Part shown: one piece after another, positions 1-9,067 of the stretch | How positions within the stretch are numbered: position 1 is the first letter of the stretch | Layout: each line of letters starts with the position of its first letter | Origin: an uncultured Kangiellaceae bacterium | Lineage (GTDB): Bacteria > Pseudomonadota > Gammaproteobacteria > Enterobacterales > Kangiellaceae | Direction: 5' to 3' | Assembly: GCA_905479925.1 (NCBI GenBank) | Contig: CAJQOL010000085.1 | Location: forward strand, 1 to 49,533 | Length of the DNA: 49,533 bases | Program-made: the position numbers and the translations under genes | The notes under the pieces: model-generated | Databases searched by the model: none | Told to the model about the DNA's origin: nothing | The model's input: the letters and a program-made list of their open reading frames with translations, nothing else

Positions 1-608
1 GGCCCTACATCAAAAGAAATTGTTGAACGAGTAACAATACTAGCAAACATAGTTCCTGGAGCCGAAATACCGTTGATTCGAACCGGTATAATTGCGCAAT
101 CACTTAGTAGGCTAAGTTTGGCCATACCTGGTTTAATTCTAAGTCGGGGTGTTTCGTCACAATGAATACCTCCTTGAGGAAACAAGGCGACGAGTTCTCC
201 GGAGTTAATGGCTCGTAGAGCGCTACGAAACGCTTTTTCAACTCGCCCAGTTCTATCGACCGGTATACACCCTGCCGCTTTAAACATTCTATTCAAGAAG
301 GGTTTATCATATTCTTCCTTAGCAATCATAAATCGAATAGGCCTATCGGTTGCCGTTATCAATAAAAATGGATCAATCGCAGATAGATGGTTACTCGCCA
401 ACAGCAGGCGTGGTAGATCGGGTACTGAAATTTTCTGAAGTCGTTGACGGTGAAATTTTTGACAATAAAGTCTTATCCAGCCATCTAAAATATTTGTTCC
501 TGGATGTCCCCAATTAGCGCCATTGTATCGATTGCCTACTTTAATAATTACCAATATAACAACCACTAACGCTAACACCACGCTAGCCCAAATCAAACTT
601 GTTAACAT
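1..608 (-). CDS. PlsC-like 1-acyl-glycerol-3-phosphate acyltransferase, 3' end cut by window edge
   Basis: Translation of the minus strand from the ATG at 608-606 is open to the window edge, giving about 202 residues. It begins with a single hydrophobic membrane segment (roughly residues 4-23). It then shows the acyltransferase motif NHLSAID (HX4D), a PVDRTGR block and FPQGG, which stands where the family usually has FPEGT. These are blocks I to III of the PlsC/AGPAT family, which transfers an acyl chain to lysophosphatidate or related acceptors at the inner membrane. The start overlaps the stop of pgeF by 7 bases (ATGTTAA), suggesting translational coupling in a rluD-pgeF-acyltransferase run. 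Which acceptor it uses cannot be told, and the C-terminus is outside the window. Confidence 0.85.
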   Translation of the reverse strand, partial: MLTSLIWASVVLALVVVILVIIKVGNRYNGANWGHPGTNILDGWIRLYCQKFHRQRLQKISVPDLPRLLLASNHLSAIDPFLLITATDRPIRFMIAKEEYDKPFLNRMFKAAGCIPVDRTGRVEKAFRSALRAINSGELVALFPQGGIHCDETPRLRIKPGMAKLSLLSDCAIIPVRINGISAPGTMFASIVTRSTISFDVG

Positions 609-1369
609 AGGCTATTATCCATCCAAATCAAACTTGCCATCCGCCCCGTCTGGCCGTCTCTTCGATAAGAGTAAAACAAACTAAGATCTTCAAAAGTACA
701 ATAATCTCCGCCGTAACTAGTCACTCCATAAGGTGCCATAACCACTCTAGCCAGTTCATAAATATCACACAGATATTTCGCCCGTTTTAGGGAAGCTGAA
801 AATGCTCTCGAATTAGCTTGGTTAACCGCCATAAACTGATCACGCACCTCAGGCCCGACTTCAAAGTTATTAGCACTAATAGCTGGTCCCATCCACGCAA
901 TTACGTCCGATGACTTTCCAGGGTAACTTTCTATTGAGCGTTGAATAATCCCCGCCAATAACCCTCGCCAACCGGCATGCACGGCGGCTACCCAAGATCC
1001 CTGAGTATTACTCAGCAATAGCGGTAAGCAATCGGCCGTCATAACTGTGCATACCGCCTTGGGCTTATTGGTATAACAACCGTCAGCCTGTAAAATATCC
1101 GCGACTTGGTCCTGCTCGCTATTTACCCCTTCCAGCTCAACAACTCTATTGCTATGAGTTTGCTGTAACCATACTGGTTGACGGTTTAGCTGCATTTTGT
1201 CAGCCAATAACTGTCGGTTTTTTACAACGGTTGACCGTTCGTCACCAACATGAAGTCCTAGATTTAGTCCATTATACGGAGCACAACTAACTCCCCCTAG
1301 TCTAGTCGTAGAATAGGCTCGAACATTTTTGGCGGCGGGCCAACTAGGGCTTATTAAGTCCACAGTCAT
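602..1369 (-). CDS. pgeF: Peptidoglycan editing factor PgeF (YfiH/DUF152, laccase-domain family)
   Basis: 255 residues, the normal length for this family. The three metal/catalytic residues are visible: His72 in QTHSNRV, Cys114 in MTADCLPLLL and His131 in AVHAGWRG. Family members were first described as polyphenol oxidases or purine nucleosidases. In E. coli YfiH/PgeF removes mis-incorporated L-Ser from the UDP-MurNAc-L-Ser peptidoglycan precursor, and that role is assumed here by homology. The gene lies downstream of rluD as in E. coli (rluD-yfiH), separated by 141 bases of imperfect tandem repeat, and overlaps the next acyltransferase gene. Confidence 0.93.
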   Translation of the reverse strand: MTVDLISPSWPAAKNVRAYSTTRLGGVSCAPYNGLNLGLHVGDERSTVVKNRQLLADKMQLNRQPVWLQQTHSNRVVELEGVNSEQDQVADILQADGCYTNKPKAVCTVMTADCLPLLLSNTQGSWVAAVHAGWRGLLAGIIQRSIESYPGKSSDVIAWMGPAISANNFEVGPEVRDQFMAVNQANSRAFSASLKRAKYLCDIYELARVVMAPYGVTSYGGDYCTFEDLSLFYSYRRDGQTGRMASLIWMDNSLC

Positions 1370-1384
1370 TACTACTAATTATCC

Positions 1385-1464
1385 TTTTACAAATAGCGCT
1401 CTTTACAAATAATTCTCATTTTACAAATATTTGCCTTTAACAAATAGCTCCCATTAACAAATTA
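1385..1464. repeat. Five copies of a ~17-bp imperfect tandem repeat (core ACAAAT)
   Basis: In the spacer between rluD and pgeF the core ACAAAT, preceded by T and A, recurs with starts at 1389, 1405, 1423, 1440 and 1457, a spacing of 16-18 bases. The sequence between the cores is much less conserved. It contains no ORF and no obvious hairpin. Function unknown; it resembles other short-period spacers in this window. Confidence 0.75.
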
Positions 1465-1510
1465 TGCCTTGTGTTTAGACAATCGTAGGAAGGTGATGAT
1501 ACAGATTCGG

Positions 1511-2509
1511 CTAATGCGGAATATCGTACTTATCTATAGCCTTAATTAATCGATTTAAATCATCCGGTACGTCAACTCTCCACTCCATCTTTTTTCCTGA
1601 AGATGGCAGCACTAAACCTAAACAAGTGGCATGCAGAGCTTGCCGTTTAAAACTATCGAAGACCTCAGAAAATTCTTCATTCATTCTTCTAGGTTTAAGG
1701 TTTCTAACCGAATACAGAGGATCCCCCACTATAGAATGATTGATATGGGATAAGTGCACTCGGATTTGATGAGTACGCCCAGTTTCAAGCTTCACTCTCA
1801 ACAGCGTAAAATGAGGGAATTTTTGCTCTATTCTATAGTGAGTAATGGCTTCTTTAGCATTTGCACGCTCATCCATAATCACGGCCATTTTCTTTCTTAC
1901 TTGCTGATGGCGTCCGATCGGCAAGCTTATAGTATCTCCGGCAACCAAAGTATGGTGGACTAATGCCAAATACTCTCTATCAAACTCTCGACGCTGCAAT
2001 TGGTCAACTAAGTGCTTATGGGATTCAGGGGTTTTTGCAACCACTAAAAGCCCCGTTGTATCCTTGTCCAAGCGGTGAACAATACCGGCTCTAGGTAACT
2101 TACGAAGTTCCGGGTATCGAAATAACAGGCCATTAACTAAGGTATCTTGATAATGTCCAGGTGCCGGATGTACGACCAAGCCAGCTCGTTTGTTAACAAT
2201 AAGTAGGTCATCGTCTTCATAATGAACCTCAAAATCGAGGTCTACCGCCTTCCACTCCCCTTGGTCGAGTAAAGAAGGAACAACTGCCAAAACTTCACCA
2301 CCAACAACACGCTGTTTAGGTTTAGTGAAAACAGTGTCATTTAACTTAACTTGTTGATTTTTAATCCAACTTTGTAGCCGAGAGCGCGATAATTCGGGAA
2401 AATAATGCAATAGAACATGGTCCAGCCGCTCCCCTGCTAAACTCTCGTCTACAACAAATTCAAGCTCGGTAGATTCTGTTGAATCGTTATTTAGGGAACT
2501 TTTTTCCAC
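1511..2509 (-). CDS. rluD: 23S rRNA pseudouridine(1911/1915/1917) synthase RluD
   Basis: 332 residues. An N-terminal S4 RNA-binding domain (about residues 25-85, with the RLDHVLLHYFPELSRS start) is followed by the RluA-family catalytic domain. The signature HRLDKDTTG lies at 145-153, with Asp148 the expected catalytic aspartate, and GRTHQIRVHL follows later. RluD modifies helix 69 of 23S rRNA and is important for ribosome assembly and peptide release. It is divergent from bamD, the same arrangement as in E. coli, which supports RluD over its paralogue RluC. The start at 2509 gives the family's usual N-terminus. Confidence 0.95.
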   Translation of the reverse strand: MEKSSLNNDSTESTELEFVVDESLAGERLDHVLLHYFPELSRSRLQSWIKNQQVKLNDTVFTKPKQRVVGGEVLAVVPSLLDQGEWKAVDLDFEVHYEDDDLLIVNKRAGLVVHPAPGHYQDTLVNGLLFRYPELRKLPRAGIVHRLDKDTTGLLVVAKTPESHKHLVDQLQRREFDREYLALVHHTLVAGDTISLPIGRHQQVRKKMAVIMDERANAKEAITHYRIEQKFPHFTLLRVKLETGRTHQIRVHLSHINHSIVGDPLYSVRNLKPRRMNEEFSEVFDSFKRQALHATCLGLVLPSSGKKMEWRVDVPDDLNRLIKAIDKYDIPH

Positions 2510-2812
2510 TTTATATGCCTTATCTATTTGTTGCTCTAGCAGTTACTTGCGGGCTAAGGTAATATACGCCGACAATCGCTAAAAGCGAATATTGTTTGCT
2601 ATCAAGGTTAATTGACCACTTTTTTGTTTATCGGTCGTTTAATTGAATACCGCTAATTAAATTGCTTCTGAATATTAAGTTGCTTCTAAATATTGAGTCG
2701 CTTCATAAAATGGCAGTATTGATAGCAAGTTTGAAGGTCTACTTTTCAGCCCCTTAATGGGAAAAAAGGTATTAGACCAGTATTTTGACCATTTTAACGA
2801 CTTTGAGAATCA
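2510..2812. other. Divergent rluD/bamD intergenic region with 18-bp direct repeats
   Basis: This 303-base spacer must hold the divergent promoters of rluD and bamD, but no near-consensus sigma70 pair stands out. Around 2661-2712 there is an 18-bp unit, TTGCTTCTGAATATTAAG, followed directly by a close copy and then a third decayed copy beginning TCGCTTCAT. No ORF or RNA gene is apparent. Confidence 0.5.
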
Positions 2813-3565
2813 ATGAGAACCGTAAAAAGCATAAGCTTAGTAATATTAGTCACCCTTTTAGCCGCCTGTTCTTCAAAAGGTGATGATCCTAGCGGTGCGG
2901 CAAAAATAAACAATGCCTTTAAACTGTTTGAGAAAGCGCAGTTTTCGATGTATTCAGGCAACTACCGTAGCGCCGTTTCCTATCTCGAGCGCTTAGATAG
3001 TCTTTATCCATTTGGTGCATATTCTCATCAAGCTCAATTAAACTTGGTATATTCTTATTACAAGTTAAATGATTTTGGTGCAGGAATAGCTGCAGCAGAG
3101 AGATTTATTCGCCAAAATCCTCGCCACAAGGACTTAGATTACGCCTATTATATGAAAGGCCTGATCAACTTCTCAACGGAAACAGGTTTCGGCAAAGAGT
3201 TGTTTTCAGCCCCTATTTCGGAAAGAGATGCCGGAGCGGCGAGACAATCCTTTGATGATTTTGCTGAGTTAATCAGATTGTTTCCAAATAGCAAATACGC
3301 AAAAGATTCACAGCTCAGGATGATCTTCCTACGTAACCGTCTAGCGGATTATGAGTTGCATGTTGCAAATTATTATATGAAGCGTACCGCCTATTTAGCG
3401 GCTGCTAACCGGGCGAAGTATGTTGTAGATCACTACCCTCGCACTCCAGCGGTTCCTAAAGCTCTTGCTATGATGGTAACTTCATATAATCTATTAGATC
3501 TTCCAGAATTAGCGGAAAATAGTAGAAAGGTATTAAAATTAAACTATCCGGACTTTGAACTTTAG
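2813..3565 (+). CDS. bamD: Outer membrane protein assembly factor BamD (lipoprotein)
   Basis: 250 residues with a type II signal peptide ending in the lipobox LAAC, so Cys19 is the lipidated residue. The rest is a chain of TPR-like helical repeats (for example the AQFSMYSGNYRSAVSYLERL block near residue 42 and the later DYAYYMKGL and FPNSKYAKDSQLRM blocks) typical of BamD/YfiO. BamD is the essential accessory lipoprotein of the BAM complex that folds beta-barrel proteins into the outer membrane. Its position opposite rluD is conserved among gammaproteobacteria. A GAGAA just before the ATG is the only visible ribosome-binding site, and a strong terminator follows. Confidence 0.95.
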   Translation: MRTVKSISLVILVTLLAACSSKGDDPSGAAKINNAFKLFEKAQFSMYSGNYRSAVSYLERLDSLYPFGAYSHQAQLNLVYSYYKLNDFGAGIAAAERFIRQNPRHKDLDYAYYMKGLINFSTETGFGKELFSAPISERDAGAARQSFDDFAELIRLFPNSKYAKDSQLRMIFLRNRLADYELHVANYYMKRTAYLAAANRAKYVVDHYPRTPAVPKALAMMVTSYNLLDLPELAENSRKVLKLNYPDFEL

Positions 3566-3590
3566 CCGAGATTTGCAATTGTTACGTAAC

Positions 3591-3617
3591 AAAAAAGGCG
3601 CCTCTGGCGCCTTTTTT
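3591..3617 (+). terminator. Rho-independent terminator downstream of bamD
   Basis: A perfect 12-bp inverted repeat (AAAAAAGGCGCC, loop TCT, GGCGCCTTTTTT) starts 26 bases after the bamD stop and ends in six T. The A run on the left arm means it can also act for the convergent glnB gene. Confidence 0.92.
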
Positions 3618-3657
3618 ATTGCTACTTAAAATTTATAAGATATATTCAATCAGCTAG

Positions 3658-4068
<411 letters not shown>

Positions 4069-4086
4069 TTATTTTACTCAGTTAAA

Positions 4087-4119
4087 TTAACCGCCAAATG
4101 CGTCAAAATAGGCGGTTTA
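4087..4119. promoter_or_regulatory. Inverted repeat between glnB and nadE
   Basis: AACCGCC at 4089-4095 and GGCGGTT at 4111-4117 form a perfect 7-bp inverted repeat with a 15-base spacer in the divergent glnB/nadE intergenic region. It could be an operator or a weak hairpin. No direct T run follows on either strand, so a terminator is less likely. Confidence 0.35.
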
Positions 4120-4229
4120 GTTATACTTTTTTGTTAGAGGGAGGCTCAATATCTTAATGCGCATTGAGTCTAAATTGTTAATCGCCTAAAATGAAGTTAC
4201 TTCCCCGTTTATTTAAATACGCTAACAAA

Positions 4230-5057
4230 ATGACCAAACAAGCAATTATTGAAGAAATGCGCGTTAAGCCAGATATTGATCCCCAGCACGAAATAACCGC
4301 TAGAGTTAACTTAATGAAATCCTACTTATTGGCCAACGGTTTAAAAACGCTGGTCCTCGGGATAAGTGGTGGCATTGATTCAACAACACTTGGAAAATTA
4401 GCCCAGCGGGCCATCGATCAACTCAACGAAGACTCTGACGGTTATCAATTTGTAGCTGTGCGCTTACCTTATGGTGTACAAGCGGACGAAGACGATGCAC
4501 AACAAGCGCTTCAATTTATACAACCAACTCAAAGTATTTCTATCAATATTAAGTCCGGAGTTGATGCCCTACACGCCAGCTCTATTAATGCATTACCAGA
4601 AGTTATTGGTAATAGCCTTACAGAGTCCCATGTAGATTTTGTAAAAGGCAATGCCAAAGCGAGAGCTCGAATGCTAGCGCAATATGATATTGCAGGGTTA
4701 ACGTCTGGTATAGTTTTAGGGACTGATCATTCTGCCGAAAACATTACCGGTTTCTATACAAAATGGGGAGATGGTTCTTGTGATTTAGCGCCTCTTTTTG
4801 GTTTAAGTAAACGGCAAGTAAAGCAGATCGCTGCGACGCTTGGCTGCCCTCAACTAATCATCGACAAAAAACCAACCGCAGATCTAGAAACCTTATCTCC
4901 GGGAAAAACTGACGAAGATGCATTGGGTTTAACTTACGACCAAATAGATGATTTCCTAGAAGGACGCTCTGATGACGCCGAAGTAGATGAAAGAATCATC
5001 GAAATCTACTCTAGGACGCAACATAAGCGTCTGCCTATTCCGACACTCTATGACTAA
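4230..5057 (+). CDS. nadE: NH3-dependent NAD+ synthetase
   Basis: From the ATG at 4230 the protein is 275 residues, the same length as E. coli NadE, and aligns from [10 protein letters not shown] onward. An in-frame ATG at 4191 would add 13 residues that the family lacks; neither start has a clear Shine-Dalgarno sequence, so 4191 remains possible. The ATP-pyrophosphatase P-loop SGGIDST lies near residue 44, with the later blocks [19 protein letters not shown] and KKPTADLE that bind deamido-NAD. The enzyme amidates nicotinate adenine dinucleotide with ammonia, the last step of NAD synthesis. It lacks the nitrilase domain of glutamine-dependent NadE and faces away from glnB. Confidence 0.93.
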   Translation: MTKQAIIEEMRVKPDIDPQHEITARVNLMKSYLLANGLKTLVLGISGGIDSTTLGKLAQRAIDQLNEDSDGYQFVAVRLPYGVQADEDDAQQALQFIQPTQSISINIKSGVDALHASSINALPEVIGNSLTESHVDFVKGNAKARARMLAQYDIAGLTSGIVLGTDHSAENITGFYTKWGDGSCDLAPLFGLSKRQVKQIAATLGCPQLIIDKKPTADLETLSPGKTDEDALGLTYDQIDDFLEGRSDDAEVDERIIEIYSRTQHKRLPIPTLYD

Positions 5058-5244
5058 ACACTCACTGGCAAAGCAATAAAAGAGCCGAGAGATAGCAAAG
5101 CTTAAACCTAATTATCCAACTAATCATTAACACTCACATTCATTTATGAGCGATCCGGTTTAATTAGCTATAATGACTAGAACCTTTATATTTTTACATT
5201 CCAATATAGATAAACATAAGAAGCGACGCTGAACAAGGTATCTA

Positions 5245-6855
5245 ATGTCTCCAGCCAAAGATGTTCAAGTAATCAAAAGCTCTTCTTGGAGAGCTCTTCA
5301 AATATTTTCGCTTTACCGCTTCATATTAGCGGTATCGTTGGTATTAATCATACAGCTTCAATCCAACACAACTTTTTTGGGAAACGCTCGCTCTGAACTA
5401 TTTGAAGTTATCAGCTATTTACTTTTAGGATCTTCAATTCTATATTTTTTTGCGACTTCTCAGAGAACCCATTTTGAACTGCAATTACAAATACAAGTTG
5501 TCTCGGATATTTTCCTTTTCACCTTGTTAATGCATGCTAGCGGAGGGATCGCCAGTGGTTTAGGGATGTTGATAGCGATAAGCACAACCGCCGCATGTAT
5601 CTTGATCGGAAGAACCAGTGCGTTAGGTTACTCAGTACTGGCTGCAACTATCGTTTTTGCCGAAGAGGCGTACGCTCGTTTCTACAATATCCGTGTTGAG
5701 AGCGGCGTTACTCAAATTGGTATCTTAACCGTTACATTTCTTGGTACCGGTCTATTAGCATTTTATATAGCCCGTAGAATAAGAGAAAGCGAACGAAAAG
5801 CTGAACAGTCTATTCGTGGTTTGGCAAGCATGGAAAAACTCAATGAAGAAATCATTCAATATATGTCAACCGGGGTTATTGTTATCGACGGTTTTCAAAA
5901 CATTAGACTTATAAACAGAGCAGCATGGGTTCATTTGGGAATGCCGGAATCCACTCAAAGTAAAACTCTCCAGCAAGTAGCAACACCTTTAGCTCGCCAG
6001 CTGAATTTATGGCGAAGAAAAAACTTCTACCGCTCTAAGCCATTTAGAAATACAGCAACTGGCCCAAGCTTGCTGCCACACTTTTCAGCAATTGGAGAAA
6101 GCAAGGAAAACGCCATTATATTTCTAGATGATACCTCTACGTTGACCCAGCAGGCACAAAATTTAAAGCTCGCCTCGTTGGGTCGGCTTACTGCCTCAAT
6201 AGCCCATGAAATTAGAAACCCCTTAGGTGCATTGAGTCACGCAGCGCAACTTATTAAAGAGTCAAATGATCTTGACTCTGCCAACTTGGACCTTGTAGAA
6301 ATAGTAGAAAAAAATGCCCAGCGCGTTAATGAAATTATCGAAAATATTATGCAACTTTCTATTAAGAAAAAAGCACAGGCGAAAGAAATTAATCTCTCTG
6401 AGTATTTGAACAGCCTAAAAAAAGAATACTTAATGAACAAAACGGAAGCGCATAAAATAGCCCTTCATTTTCAATCAGAGAATCTAATCGTCCATTTTGA
6501 TGTATCTCAATTAGGTCAGATCTTAAACAACCTAATAGATAATGGCATTCGTTATAGCGAACTTAATACGGGCAAACCAGTACTCACAATAATGGTAGGT
6601 ATTGAGCCTCAAAATAGAACACCGTTTCTGGACGTTATCGATAAAGGCGAAGGCATTCCGCCTGAAGCCGCTGAAAAAATCTTTGAACCATTCTATACGA
6701 CATCCCGAACAGGAACAGGCTTAGGGCTCTATTTGTCACGGGAACTTTGTGAAGCAAATCGTGCAAGACTTGATTATATTCCCTTGACTGCTGGGGGTTC
6801 GTGTTTCAGAATAAGTTTCTCCATTAATAAGCATCAGTCACACACTACGGAATAA
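5245..6855 (+). CDS. pilS: Sensor histidine kinase PilS
   Basis: 536 residues. The N-terminus (about 15-180) is hydrophobic with roughly six membrane segments. A PAS-like region follows (about 195-300), then the HisKA helix with the phospho-accepting His321 in SIAHEIRNPLGALSHAAQL. The ATPase domain has the N box (Asn433 in NNLIDNGIRYS), G1 DKGEG (466-470) and G2 GTGLGLYLS (490-498). This is the PilS architecture; with PilR it controls type IV pilin expression through sigma54, sensing pilin in the inner membrane in Pseudomonas. An AAGG sits before the ATG. The stop is 2 bases before the pilR start, so the two genes are surely co-translated. Confidence 0.93.
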   Translation: MSPAKDVQVIKSSSWRALQIFSLYRFILAVSLVLIIQLQSNTTFLGNARSELFEVISYLLLGSSILYFFATSQRTHFELQLQIQVVSDIFLFTLLMHASGGIASGLGMLIAISTTAACILIGRTSALGYSVLAATIVFAEEAYARFYNIRVESGVTQIGILTVTFLGTGLLAFYIARRIRESERKAEQSIRGLASMEKLNEEIIQYMSTGVIVIDGFQNIRLINRAAWVHLGMPESTQSKTLQQVATPLARQLNLWRRKNFYRSKPFRNTATGPSLLPHFSAIGESKENAIIFLDDTSTLTQQAQNLKLASLGRLTASIAHEIRNPLGALSHAAQLIKESNDLDSANLDLVEIVEKNAQRVNEIIENIMQLSIKKKAQAKEINLSEYLNSLKKEYLMNKTEAHKIALHFQSENLIVHFDVSQLGQILNNLIDNGIRYSELNTGKPVLTIMVGIEPQNRTPFLDVIDKGEGIPPEAAEKIFEPFYTTSRTGTGLGLYLSRELCEANRARLDYIPLTAGGSCFRISFSINKHQSHTTE

Positions 6856-6857
6856 GT

Positions 6858-8234
6858 ATGTCAAAAATGCCTTTAGCTCTGATTGTTGACGATGAACCTG
6901 ACATATTACAATTACTTGGTATCACGCTTACACGGATGGATATCAATACGATTAAAGCCGAAACTCTCACCGAAGCGAAACAACTATTAGGTAAACATTC
7001 TTTTGATTTTTGTCTAACAGATATGAAATTACCTGACGGAGATGGTATTGATCTCATTAAGTTTATTTCAGAAAATCATAACAAACTTCCTGTAGCTCTA
7101 ATAACGGCACACGGCAACATGGAAACCGCTATAGATGCTATGAAAGCCGGGGCTTTCGACTTTTTATCTAAACCTGTCGATTTAAACTCCCTTCGAACAC
7201 TTATTCGTAATGCCATCAAGTTAAACAGTCCGAGCGCAAATACAAGCGACAAAACACCAACCAAGAAAAACAAAATTAAAAAGCAGTTAATCGGTGATAC
7301 CGATATAATGAAGGCGCTTAAACGAACTATTCTAAAGCTTGCTCGAAGCCAAGCACCGGTTTATATCAATGGGGAGTCCGGTACAGGAAAAGAATTGGTC
7401 GCTAAACTTATTCATCATAAAGGTCCCCGCTCTGAGAGAGCATTTGTCCCAGTAAACTGTGGCGCTATCCCTTCTGAGTTAATGGAGAGCGAGTTTTTCG
7501 GACATATCAAAGGTAGTTTCACCGGTGCCGTATCGGATAAAAAAGGTCTATTTCAGGCGGCTGAAGGCGGAACCTTATTCCTTGATGAAATTGCCGAGCT
7601 GCCAATAGCCATGCAAGTCAAACTTCTTAGAGCGATTCAGGAGAAAAGTATTCGCCCGGTTGGTGGTGACCAGGAAATACCAGTGGATACTAGAATATTA
7701 AGTGCTAGTCATAAAGACCTTCTTGAACTGGTTGAGCAAGGCAATTTTAGGCAAGATCTTTTCTACAGAATAAATGTTATTGAAATAAACGTGCCGTCAC
7801 TAAGAGAGCGCCGTGATGATATAGAAAAATTAGCCAATTATCTTTTGTCGCAGTTAGCCGCTAGTCACGAGCTTGTAGCCGCTAAAATATCAAAAGAAGC
7901 TATTGATAAACTGGTTTCTTATGATTACCCAGGAAACATTAGAGAACTTGAAAACATACTTGAACGTGCTTTAACCTTAGCTAACGACGACTTAATAGAC
8001 GCGGATGATTTACTGCTTCCTAATCAGACGATCTCAAAAAGTAAAAATGCTGATAGCGCCCCTTCCAGAGATGGGATGGCGCTTGACGAATATCTTGCAA
8101 ATATCGAAACCAAAGAGATATTAGACGCCCTCGAAAGAACCAACGGCAATAAAACAAAAGCCGCAAAAATATTAGGGATAAGCTTTAGAGCCATGCGCTA
8201 TAAACTCGATAAACTCGACATTCATTACGACTAG
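6858..8234 (+). CDS. pilR: Sigma54-dependent response regulator PilR
   Basis: 458 residues in the NtrC-type order. The receiver domain carries the acidic pair DD (11-12) and phospho-acceptor Asp55 in LTDMKLPDGDG. The AAA+ domain has Walker A GESGTGKE (172-179), the sigma54-contact loop GSFTGA (219-224, a common variant of GAFTGA) and Walker B GTLFLDEI. A Fis-type helix-turn-helix closes the protein (NKTKAAKILGISFRAMRYKL). It is the cognate partner of the adjacent PilS. Targets are expected to include the major pilin gene, which is not in the window. No terminator is visible after it. Confidence 0.94.
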   Translation: MSKMPLALIVDDEPDILQLLGITLTRMDINTIKAETLTEAKQLLGKHSFDFCLTDMKLPDGDGIDLIKFISENHNKLPVALITAHGNMETAIDAMKAGAFDFLSKPVDLNSLRTLIRNAIKLNSPSANTSDKTPTKKNKIKKQLIGDTDIMKALKRTILKLARSQAPVYINGESGTGKELVAKLIHHKGPRSERAFVPVNCGAIPSELMESEFFGHIKGSFTGAVSDKKGLFQAAEGGTLFLDEIAELPIAMQVKLLRAIQEKSIRPVGGDQEIPVDTRILSASHKDLLELVEQGNFRQDLFYRINVIEINVPSLRERRDDIEKLANYLLSQLAASHELVAAKISKEAIDKLVSYDYPGNIRELENILERALTLANDDLIDADDLLLPNQTISKSKNADSAPSRDGMALDEYLANIETKEILDALERTNGNKTKAAKILGISFRAMRYKLDKLDIHYD

Positions 8235-8491
8235 TTATTGACTAGACTCTAATTCGGACTAGTCGAGTCAGCAAATCTTCCTTTGTACTTATCACATACA
8301 CGCATCATTAAAGACCTATTACTTAGTAGTGGACTGCAACAAGCAGAGCAGATCACTTACATAATAAATAAGAATAATGTCAACTGTTTCAACGAGAAAG
8401 CTCATATTACATTAGGAATCTAACCGAAGCCTAAACACTCCATTTTTGTCACAATAGCAGCTGTTACGGAAAACAACCAAAGGCATATACA

Positions 8492-9049
8492 ATGGAAAAA
8501 AATAATAAAGCGTTTACGCTCATCGAACTAATTTTATCAATGGCAATTATTGGGATTTTGGCGGGAACTGCGATACCAAGTTTTAATAGTTTCCTAGAGC
8601 GACGGAAGGTATCAGCTAATCTACAAAACTTTGTAAAAGCGATTCAAATTTCAAGATTAACGGCAATTACCGAAAACAAACGCGTAACAGTTTGCCCAAC
8701 ATCCGATGGTATCCAGTGCGGTTCAGACTGGTCTTCAGGCCTCTTATCATTCGTTGACGAAGATACCGATAGATTGTTTGACTCCGAAGACACCCTTCTA
8801 TTCGTCTCTAAACAAAGTGACGAGAATTTCACTGTAACTTGGAAAGCATTTGGACACAAGAAATCACTTCAATGGTTACCTACCGGTATTACTAATCATC
8901 AGAATGGGAGTTTTGAACTTTGCTATGACGGCAAACCTGAACATGCACGGGCGTTGATTCTAACTAAAGCCGGTCGACTTCGATATTCCAAAGACAGTGA
9001 TGGTGACCAGATTCATGAGAAATCTCCTGGTCAACCCATCAACTGCTAA
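8492..9049 (+). CDS. Type IV pilus minor pilin, FimT/FimU (GspH-like) family
   Basis: 185 residues with a short charged leader MEKNNKA and the class III prepilin start FTLIEL followed by a ~20-residue hydrophobic helix. The residue before the cleavage point is Ala rather than the usual Gly (NNKA^FTLIE). Cysteines in VCPTSDGIQCGSDW and the final INC fit the GspH/FimT fold, which has two C-terminal disulphide-type cysteines. FimT/FimU-type proteins prime pilus assembly and in some species bind DNA for uptake. The gene stands alone: the fimU-pilVWXY1E cluster does not follow, since thiI converges on it. Its promoter region (8235-8491) has only a poor sigma54-like match. Confidence 0.88.
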   Translation: MEKNNKAFTLIELILSMAIIGILAGTAIPSFNSFLERRKVSANLQNFVKAIQISRLTAITENKRVTVCPTSDGIQCGSDWSSGLLSFVDEDTDRLFDSEDTLLFVSKQSDENFTVTWKAFGHKKSLQWLPTGITNHQNGSFELCYDGKPEHARALILTKAGRLRYSKDSDGDQIHEKSPGQPINC

Positions 9050-9067
9050 ACGCTCTAGATGATAACC

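Noticed and set aside
208..438. Small plus-strand gene at the left edge
   Set aside because: It is the antisense shadow of the acyltransferase on the minus strand, which has clear HX4D and PVDR motifs.
8330..8344. Sigma54 promoter upstream of the minor pilin gene (GG-N10-GC spacing)
   Set aside because: Only the GG and GC dinucleotides match; the rest of TGGCAC-N5-TTGC is absent, and it lies ~150 bases from the gene.
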